Source of the DNA: DHVE2 group archaeon
GTDB lineage: Archaea; Thermoplasmatota; Thermoplasmata; Thermoplasmatales; Aciduliprofundaceae
Assembly: GCA_027056155.1 (NCBI GenBank)
Contig: JALULR010000248.1
Span: 1-5,771 of the forward strand
DNA length: 5,771 nucleotides
Direction: 5' to 3'
Shown: positions 1-4,833 of the stretch, in pieces
Numbering within the stretch: the first letter of the stretch is position 1
Layout: each line of letters begins with the position of its first letter
Notes under the pieces: generated by a model
The model's database searches: none
Told to the model about the DNA's origin: nothing
Seen by the model: the letters and a program-made list of their open reading frames with translations, nothing else
Program-made: the position numbers and the translations under genes

Positions 1-3000
1 TAAAGTGGAGCCATGAGGACGAGCTCAACAAGTTTTTGGGAGATGTGAACAATGAGCGTTCACCGATGTACCATCATTATTTAAGTTACGATGATTTCAA
101 GAACAATTTTGCGCCATCTGAGCAGGTGTACAATGAGCTAGTAAGCTGGCTTACGAATAATGGGGTGCATGTAGCGTACACCTACAAGCTGAGAAATGCA
201 ATAACGATACATGATAACATAGGGAAGATAAGCAAGTTGTTTGGCGTGGACTTTGGAGAGTACAGGGCAAATGTGAAAGGATTAAAGAGCGAGTATTTTG
301 CAGCGATGAGTGCGCCAAAGCTCCCAGCGAAGTTTGCGCCGTACATATACGGAATAAGTGGTTTGGATAATGCATCACAGTTCCACTTAAATTATTTCCA
401 TGCTAGCAGCGGTACGGATTATTTAAGTGGAGCAGATGTGGCGAGGATGTATCATGTATATGAATTATACAACGACTCGGCAAATGGAGCGGCGAGCAGC
501 AAGCACATATTTGCCACGGGCTTGCGCGTTGCCACAGTGCTCTGGGAAGGTGCAAATTCAGCACCGTATGACCCAGATGCAGTAACATACTATTACAAGC
601 ATGTGATACCGAAATGGATTCAAGATTTGGGTGTAATGTCCACAGTGCATTCCCATGGAATGAGTGGAACGACACCTCCTGGGTCAGATACAGATGGCCA
701 AGTTTCTGGTGAGAATGAGCTAGACTTAGAGATGATTGGAACTGTTGCGCCGGGAGTAGATTCTTACTGTGTTTATGGGCCTGGCGGCAGTCAGGGCAGT
801 CCCAGTGAGAACAATTTCCCAGATAACGAGTACAACTATATTCTTAACACGCTTGCGCAAACTACTAGCCCAAGGCTTGTGGCAGTAAGCAACTCTTGGG
901 GCGGTGGAGATGCACAGGGTTCTGTAACTACTGATAACGATATAAAGGCGCTAAATGCCATGGGAGTTACAGTGCTAGCATCTAGCGGAGATGATGGTGA
1001 TACAACTTCTCCAAGTTATCCATCAACTGATGCTCAGGATACTTTCGGTGTTGTTGCTGTAGCAGGTACTACTCCGTATCCAAATGGCCAAGATTTGACC
1101 TCACTAACAGATGCTGCAACCATGGGCTATAACACAAATCTGGCAAATCCAAGAAGCAATGAGATAGTATGGTACGATTCAAGCAGCACGAACTCTCGTG
1201 GAAACCACTGGGGTACGCAGAGTGGAATAAGCAGCGCTTACGGTGAGCCAGAATGGCAGAAAAATTACATAGGGACATACAGCGGGAGAGTAACAGCTGA
1301 TATAAGCGCAATGGGTAATCATACTCTGATTTATATAAGCGATGGACAAGGCAATACAAAGTGGGGTGCAGTAGCAGGAACATCGGTTGCTTGCCCTGTG
1401 ACTGCAGGAATGATTGCAGAGATGGCTGCTTATGTGGGTGTGAAATACGGAATATCAGACCATGGATTCGGATTTCTGGACCCCACAATATACAAGCTAG
1501 GATATGATTTCTATCACAACGGAAAGTACAGCAACAGCGCTCCGTTTTATGATGTAACGCAGGGCTCTACTGGCAGTGCAGGCTCTGCGGGCACTGGCTG
1601 GGACCAGGCAACTGGCTGGGGTGTGATAAATGCGTGGGAATTTGTGCACGATATAAGCTTTAAGATGAGTGCAAGCGAGAGTAGCAAGACAGTCAACGCG
1701 GGAGATACGGCTGGCTATTATATCAATGTGAAGTTCCCATACGATTGGACCACGGAAGTGGGACACTTTGAGGTAAGTGGTTTGCCCTCGGGAGCTAGTT
1801 ATAGTGTATCCAGCAGTTATGTGAAGCCAGCAGGAAACGGAGCAAGTGCAGGATTTACGCTGAGCATAGTAACGAGTAGCAACACTCCGGGAGGCACATA
1901 TAACTTGGTAGTTACCGCCTATACCTATAATCATACCTCTGGGCACTGGGGCAATTTGACCAGCACGCTATCCCTTTCCCTGACTGTAAATGGCGGCTCT
2001 GGTGGTAGCGGTGGCTCCGGCGGCTCTGGTGGTAGCGGTGGCTCCGGCAGTGGAGGTAATGGCTCCGGTGGTAGTGGTGGAAACAGCACCGGCGGCAATG
2101 GCACTAGCGGCAATGGCACTAGCGGCAATGGCACTAGCGGTGGTAATAATCCAACTGCACCTGGTGCACCACTGAATTTGCAAGCAAGTGCAGGAGACGG
2201 ATACGTGGTATTAGAGTGGAGCGCTCCGAGTAGCAATGGAGGCGCGAGCATAACCGAATACAAGATATACAGAGGCACAAGCTCTGGAGCAGAGAGCTAT
2301 ATTACTCACGTATCTGGCACTACGTATAGTTACAAGGATACCGATGTGGCAAATGGAGAGACTTATTATTACTATGTCACTGCGGTAAATTCTGCAGGAG
2401 AGAGCGCTCAGAGCAATGAGGTAAGTGCGACTCCTCATGCCTCAACTACTCAGAGCACTAAGATACTATTTGTGGCTGATGACGAGGGTAGTGGTTATAG
2501 TCAGTATATAGAGCAGGCTCTAATTGATTCAGGGCTTACTAGTAAGTATGATGTGTATGAGTGGGATGTGTATCAGATAGGATATGCGCCTTCATATAGT
2601 GACTTAGTAGATTACGCCGTGGTAATATGGGACACAGGATATGCGTATCAAAACACGATTACTCCTGATGACCAAGAAAGCTTGATGGAATATCTGGACA
2701 ATGGAGGCAGGCTTTACCTTACCGGACAAGATATTCTATGGGACATATCTGGTGGATATAATGGTGCTATAGACAATGTATTTGTCAATGAGTACCTTGG
2801 CGTAAGCGGAGTAATAAATGATGAGTCTTACGATGCGGTGTACGGCGTAAGCGGAGATCCTATCACTGGTGCTTTCGATACCGTGTACTTTGATTATCCA
2901 TATTCTAACTACGCTGATGATATTACACTTGAGAATGGCGCACATGGTATATTCGTAGACCCGTACTCAGGCTATTATGCAGGTGCGAGCTACTCATCGG

Positions 3001-3110
3001 ATAACTTCAAGACAGTGTTCACAGCGTTTTCGTTCGAAGCAATAGAGAAATACGACTCTAATACAGGTGCAACACTAATGTACAACATAGTTGCATGGCT
3101 TTTAAGCTAA
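1..3110 (+). CDS. Secreted multidomain sedolisin (kumamolisin-like S53 serine-carboxyl peptidase), 5'-truncated by the window
   Basis: An acid-acting extracellular endopeptidase. Residues are numbered from the first complete codon (3-5), giving 1035 visible residues. The frame is open to the left edge, so the signal peptide and first part of the prodomain are missing. Residues about 1-125 match the S53 activation prodomain (SPMYHHYLS, then FAPS and a WL..NGV segment). The catalytic domain spans about 126-553. The motif ENELD supplies Glu237 and Asp241, SSGDDG supplies the oxyanion Asp330, and GTSVACP supplies the nucleophile Ser461. The calcium site looks intact (DVTQG at Asp517, GWDQATGWG at Asp534). 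An Ig-like beta domain (about 554-663), a Gly/Ser/Asn linker (664-716), a fibronectin type III domain (about 717-815) and a 217-residue acidic C-terminal domain (819-1035) follow. There is no C-terminal membrane anchor, so release or non-covalent surface attachment is likely. All catalytic residues are present, so I infer an active enzyme. The family call is firm; substrates are unknown. Confidence 0.95.
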   Translation, partial: KWSHEDELNKFLGDVNNERSPMYHHYLSYDDFKNNFAPSEQVYNELVSWLTNNGVHVAYTYKLRNAITIHDNIGKISKLFGVDFGEYRANVKGLKSEYFAAMSAPKLPAKFAPYIYGISGLDNASQFHLNYFHASSGTDYLSGADVARMYHVYELYNDSANGAASSKHIFATGLRVATVLWEGANSAPYDPDAVTYYYKHVIPKWIQDLGVMSTVHSHGMSGTTPPGSDTDGQVSGENELDLEMIGTVAPGVDSYCVYGPGGSQGSPSENNFPDNEYNYILNTLAQTTSPRLVAVSNSWGGGDAQGSVTTDNDIKALNAMGVTVLASSGDDGDTTSPSYPSTDAQDTFGVVAVAGTTPYPNGQDLTSLTDAATMGYNTNLANPRSNEIVWYDSSSTNSRGNHWGTQSGISSAYGEPEWQKNYIGTYSGRVTADISAMGNHTLIYISDGQGNTKWGAVAGTSVACPVTAGMIAEMAAYVGVKYGISDHGFGFLDPTIYKLGYDFYHNGKYSNSAPFYDVTQGSTGSAGSAGTGWDQATGWGVINAWEFVHDISFKMSASESSKTVNAGDTAGYYINVKFPYDWTTEVGHFEVSGLPSGASYSVSSSYVKPAGNGASAGFTLSIVTSSNTPGGTYNLVVTAYTYNHTSGHWGNLTSTLSLSLTVNGGSGGSGGSGGSGGSGGSGSGGNGSGGSGGNSTGGNGTSGNGTSGNGTSGGNNPTAPGAPLNLQASAGDGYVVLEWSAPSSNGGASITEYKIYRGTSSGAESYITHVSGTTYSYKDTDVANGETYYYYVTAVNSAGESAQSNEVSATPHASTTQSTKILFVADDEGSGYSQYIEQALIDSGLTSKYDVYEWDVYQIGYAPSYSDLVDYAVVIWDTGYAYQNTITPDDQESLMEYLDNGGRLYLTGQDILWDISGGYNGAIDNVFVNEYLGVSGVINDESYDAVYGVSGDPITGAFDTVYFDYPYSNYADDITLENGAHGIFVDPYSGYYAGASYSSDNFKTVFTAFSFEAIEKYDSNTGATLMYNIVAWLLS
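1992..2045 (+). repeat. Perfect 27-bp tandem duplication in the Gly/Ser linker of the peptidase
   Basis: Two identical adjacent 27-bp units (1992-2018 and 2019-2045) each encode nine residues, GGSGGSGGS. Both copies carry the same mixture of synonymous Gly and Ser codons, so the identity reflects duplication of DNA and not just selection on the protein. The unit length is a multiple of three, so gain or loss of a copy keeps the reading frame. The stretch forms a flexible spacer between the Ig-like and FN3 domains and is richer in GC than its surroundings. Confidence 0.9.
2094..2138 (+). repeat. Three perfect 15-bp tandem repeats encoding GNGTS
   Basis: Units at 2094-2108, 2109-2123 and 2124-2138 are identical at the DNA level and each encodes GNGTS. 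Every unit contains the N-glycosylation sequon NGT. Just upstream in the same linker lie two further sequons, NGS and NST. The result is a cluster of five potential glycan sites in about 25 residues, which would stiffen or protect an otherwise protease-sensitive linker. Glycosylation itself is inferred. Confidence 0.9.
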
Positions 3111-3111
3111 A

Positions 3112-3159
3112 TTTTTCACCACCATTTTTTTGCTCTTTTTATTTTTCTTATACATTTTT
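3112..3159 (+). terminator. Oligo-T transcription terminator region after the peptidase gene
   Basis: Directly after the TAA stop (3108-3110) the + strand carries successive T runs at 3112-3116, 3125-3131, 3136-3140, 3142-3146 and 3155-3159. Multiple oligo-T tracts without a strong hairpin are the usual intrinsic termination signal for archaeal RNA polymerase. The position behind a long gene that faces a convergent one fits. No mapped 3' end is available. Confidence 0.65.
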
Positions 3160-3310
3160 GTATGTGTCGAACTACTGCTCAATGTAGTTTTACTAGTTTT
3201 ACCAAAATGCTGGCTATCTACAAAAATAATGGAATATGGATACATATTATATGTTAATCTATTATAAGCTTCCAAAAATTCAGCCCACGGGAGCGGTGAA
3301 ATTTTTAACG

Positions 3311-3324
3311 ATAATGTTAAATAT
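3311..3324 (+). promoter_or_regulatory. Possible TATA element for the 43-residue ORF
   Basis: The AT-rich octamer TTAAATAT at 3317-3324 lies 22-29 bases upstream of the ATG at 3346. That is the distance at which an archaeal TATA box would start transcription at or next to the start codon. No Shine-Dalgarno sequence precedes the ATG, which agrees with a leaderless mRNA. In AT-rich DNA such an octamer can easily occur by chance, so this is weak. Confidence 0.25.
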
Positions 3325-3345
3325 CTGAAATGAGTAATAAATAAT

Positions 3346-3477
3346 ATGTCCCGGCTCATAATCAATGAACACAGGGCAGTTTGCATATTTCTAGAATATG
3401 AGTATATAGAGGAGATTGAGGAGCACGAGATACGAAATAAGGAGAAAATAAAGGAAGAGATTAAGCTCTGGCTTTAG
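3346..3477 (+). CDS. Possible small hypothetical protein, 43 residues, charged helix
   Basis: The frame runs from ATG at 3346 to TAG at 3475-3477, with an in-frame TGA upstream at 3331-3333, so no longer version exists. The product begins MSRLIINEHRAVCIFLEY and continues as a Glu/Lys/Ile-rich stretch (residues 17-41) likely to form one long amphipathic helix. Codon choice (ATA, GAG, AAG, AGG) resembles the neighbouring genes. It overlaps the 3' end of the convergent beta-helix gene by 17 bp. I recognise no family. It could be a small regulatory or DNA/protein-binding peptide, the remnant of a larger gene, or chance: purine-rich DNA opposite a pyrimidine-rich terminator for the minus-strand gene would also read as Glu/Lys. 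Confidence is low. Confidence 0.35.
   Translation: MSRLIINEHRAVCIFLEYEYIEEIEEHEIRNKEKIKEEIKLWL
3436..3460 (-). terminator. Possible pyrimidine/T-rich terminator of the beta-helix gene
   Basis: Read on the minus strand, the 25 bases just past the TAA stop at 3461-3463 are almost all pyrimidines, with T-rich runs such as CCTTTATTTTCTCC. This is compatible with an archaeal oligo-T terminator, though the T runs are short and interrupted. The same DNA on the plus strand would be the Lys/Glu-rich end of the possible small ORF. Confidence 0.3.
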
Positions 3478-4690
3478 TAAATCTCGCAGCCACAAGGCTA
3501 AACACCAGCAAAATTATGATAATATCTGCTGGATTTAGCTCTGGTATGTTATATGATGAATCTTCTAATGGGTATTTATCCACTGAGCTCGAGGAGCCTG
3601 CTATGGCATATGGCCAATCTACAATGCCATCATGCGGATTCTGATCGTTCGTAGCGTTATTATTTGCCCAGTCACGCCAGTAGTTACCTCTTTTTTCTGA
3701 AGCGCTGTACCAGTGGTTTCCGCTGCCGTTATCCAAAGCCTGAATTCTCGAGCTAATATATGTATCGCTGCTGTTGTGATTATAATAAAACTCATTATCA
3801 TAGATTACATTTCCAGAGGTATTTGTGTCCGCATAAACACCGTACATAGAGTTTCTCAATATTATGTTTCCAAGTAGGTAATTACTTGCACTTGTGTTGT
3901 TGAGGTATATTCCGTATGTAAAATCTCTTATTGTGTTGTTTTTTATATGATTCTGAGAGCTGCTGTCTAAGAACATTCCAATGTAGCCGATATCTGTGCC
4001 ATCTATTGAGTTATTACGCACATCATTGTAATTAGAGTTGATAATATCAATACCGTCAATGTCTTTATAGATAATATTGTCATGTATGTTAATATTGGAG
4101 CTGCGAATTAAGAACACGCCGCTTCCTTGATTTTTAATAATCTTATTGTTTTCAACATTTATGTTTTTTGAATCTGCTGCTAAAATGCCCCAGCTATTTG
4201 ACTCTATATCATTATTGTATATTTTTATATTTTGCGAATCTTTAATAAATATTCCCTGGTTTTCATTAAGTTCAATAGTGTTGTTTTCTATTATTCCGTT
4301 TTTTGTATTGTTTATCAGTATCCCCTCACCCATAGTGTAATTGGCGTTGAAGTGATTACTGATACTCGAGTCCACAATGGTATTGTTTTTTATCACGAAG
4401 TAGAGACTTACATTGCTTATAATAATACCGTATCCGTAGTTTTCAGCGTTTATGTAATATCCCTTGATTATATATGGGTCTGTAGATGTGCCGCTTCCGT
4501 TCCAGTTATCACTTTGAGCCATGTGTATCATATCAGAATCGCTGTTAATCCATATTGGATTATGAGAATAATCTTTGATTTCTTTCGTTACAGGAGCGGC
4601 TTCAAAACTTTTCGCGCTAGGTGCCATGGTAAAAACGAGTAATAGCGTAAATCCCAGTGCTAACAGCATGCTCAAATTTGCAAATTTCAT
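3461..4690 (-). CDS. Surface-anchored right-handed beta-helix protein (NosD/CASH-type PbH1 repeats)
   Basis: A 409-residue exported protein. Residues 1-28 form a signal peptide (MKF, then a Leu/Phe-rich core ending APSAKS). The cap NWNGSGTSTDPYIIKGYYI (about 63-81) is the typical archaeal entry to this fold. About eight coils of 22-24 residues follow to about residue 310, each with an I.xNNxI core and an Asn ladder, for example NIKIYNNDIESNSWGI. A closing module with GNYWRDW and DGIVDWPYAI precedes a C-terminal hydrophobic helix (about 389-402) and a basic tail, RFTKARA, which should anchor it in the membrane facing outward. At least a dozen N-x-S/T sequons are present. Related folds bind or cleave polysaccharides, and NosD itself helps copper insertion, but no catalytic motif or nos gene is visible here. 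A carbohydrate-binding or surface structural role is therefore inference. It is convergent with the peptidase and divergent from ftcD. Confidence 0.9.
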   Translation of the reverse strand: MKFANLSMLLALGFTLLLVFTMAPSAKSFEAAPVTKEIKDYSHNPIWINSDSDMIHMAQSDNWNGSGTSTDPYIIKGYYINAENYGYGIIISNVSLYFVIKNNTIVDSSISNHFNANYTMGEGILINNTKNGIIENNTIELNENQGIFIKDSQNIKIYNNDIESNSWGILAADSKNINVENNKIIKNQGSGVFLIRSSNINIHDNIIYKDIDGIDIINSNYNDVRNNSIDGTDIGYIGMFLDSSSQNHIKNNTIRDFTYGIYLNNTSASNYLLGNIILRNSMYGVYADTNTSGNVIYDNEFYYNHNSSDTYISSRIQALDNGSGNHWYSASEKRGNYWRDWANNNATNDQNPHDGIVDWPYAIAGSSSSVDKYPLEDSSYNIPELNPADIIIILLVFSLVAARFTKARA

Positions 4691-4710
4691 AGCTAATGAT
4701 ATGAGTAATT

Positions 4711-4728
4711 AAAACATAAAGTTTTTCC
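4711..4728 (-). promoter_or_regulatory. BRE/TATA promoter placed for a leaderless beta-helix mRNA
   Basis: On the minus strand a purine-rich BRE-like GGAAAAAC (4728-4721) is followed by TTTATGTTTT (4720-4711). The TATA-like core lies about 25-30 bases upstream of the ATG at 4690, so transcription should start at or within a few bases of the start codon. No Shine-Dalgarno sequence precedes this ATG, and an in-frame stop lies about 20 bases upstream, so there is no alternative longer start. The two facts together support a leaderless transcript. Confidence 0.6.
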
Positions 4729-4756
4729 TGTTGCCCTTGTTTGTTTTCTCTAATCG

Positions 4757-4770
4757 TATTAATTATATGA
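4757..4770 (+). promoter_or_regulatory. Candidate TATA element for ftcD
   Basis: The AT-rich stretch around AATTATATGA would place transcription start near 4790-4795, giving a leader of about 40 bases that includes the ribosome binding site. Another AT-rich stretch near 4796-4805 would start transcription inside the ribosome binding site and is less likely. The assignment rests on spacing and composition only. Confidence 0.35.
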
Positions 4771-4823
4771 ATTGAACATGCCTAAACCGGCAAATTCTTA
4801 ATATTCCTTTTAGATTACCCTGA

Positions 4824-4830
4824 AGGTGAT
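4824..4830 (+). promoter_or_regulatory. Ribosome binding site of ftcD (AGGTGAT)
   Basis: AGGTGAT matches the core complementary to the archaeal 16S rRNA 3' end and sits three bases before the ATG at 4834. It fixes this start, which also falls exactly before the conserved N-terminal motif of the enzyme. It contrasts with the beta-helix gene next door, which has no such site. Confidence 0.8.
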
Positions 4831-4833
4831 ACC

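Larger units (their letters stand above)
3111..3345. other. AT-rich intergenic stretch with no supported gene
   Basis: After the T-rich terminator, the DNA up to the possible small ORF is AT-rich and has no frame I can assign. The only structure seen is a weak 6-bp inverted repeat (3170-3175 with 3184-3189, loop of 8) followed by a short T run, which may assist termination. The minus-strand frame is open across this stretch, but its Lys-rich end is just the complement of the T tracts. I saw no tRNA, box C/D motif pair, or insertion-sequence ends. Confidence 0.5.

Noticed and set aside
2094..2138. Short direct repeats considered as a CRISPR-like array
   Set aside because: The units are 15 bp with no spacers between them, in frame within a coding linker.
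1931..2278. Minus-strand Pro/Leu-rich frame, and other frames (61-71 codons) over the linker rich in Ala, Thr or Val
   Set aside because: They are the complement or frame-shifted reading of the Gly/Ser repeat DNA (GGT/GGC reads as Pro, Ala or Thr). The sense frame has clear domains on both sides.
3170..3189. Inverted repeat of 6 bp followed by T residues as an independent hairpin terminator
   Set aside because: The stem is short and AT-rich with an 8-base loop, and termination is better explained by the preceding oligo-T tracts.
3102..3386. Minus-strand open frame of 94 codons beginning MQTALCSL
   Set aside because: Its Lys-rich end is the complement of the oligo-T terminator and it overlaps the peptidase stop. 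The frame stays open upstream only because it is antisense to purine-rich DNA. No family features were recognised. The segment PLPWAEFLEAYN looks slightly protein-like, so it is not fully excluded.
4146..4642. Plus-strand open frames (64 and 136 codons) antisense to the beta-helix gene
   Set aside because: They are shadows of the repetitive Asn/Ile codons of the beta-helix protein, whose signal peptide, coils and anchor are unmistakable on the minus strand.
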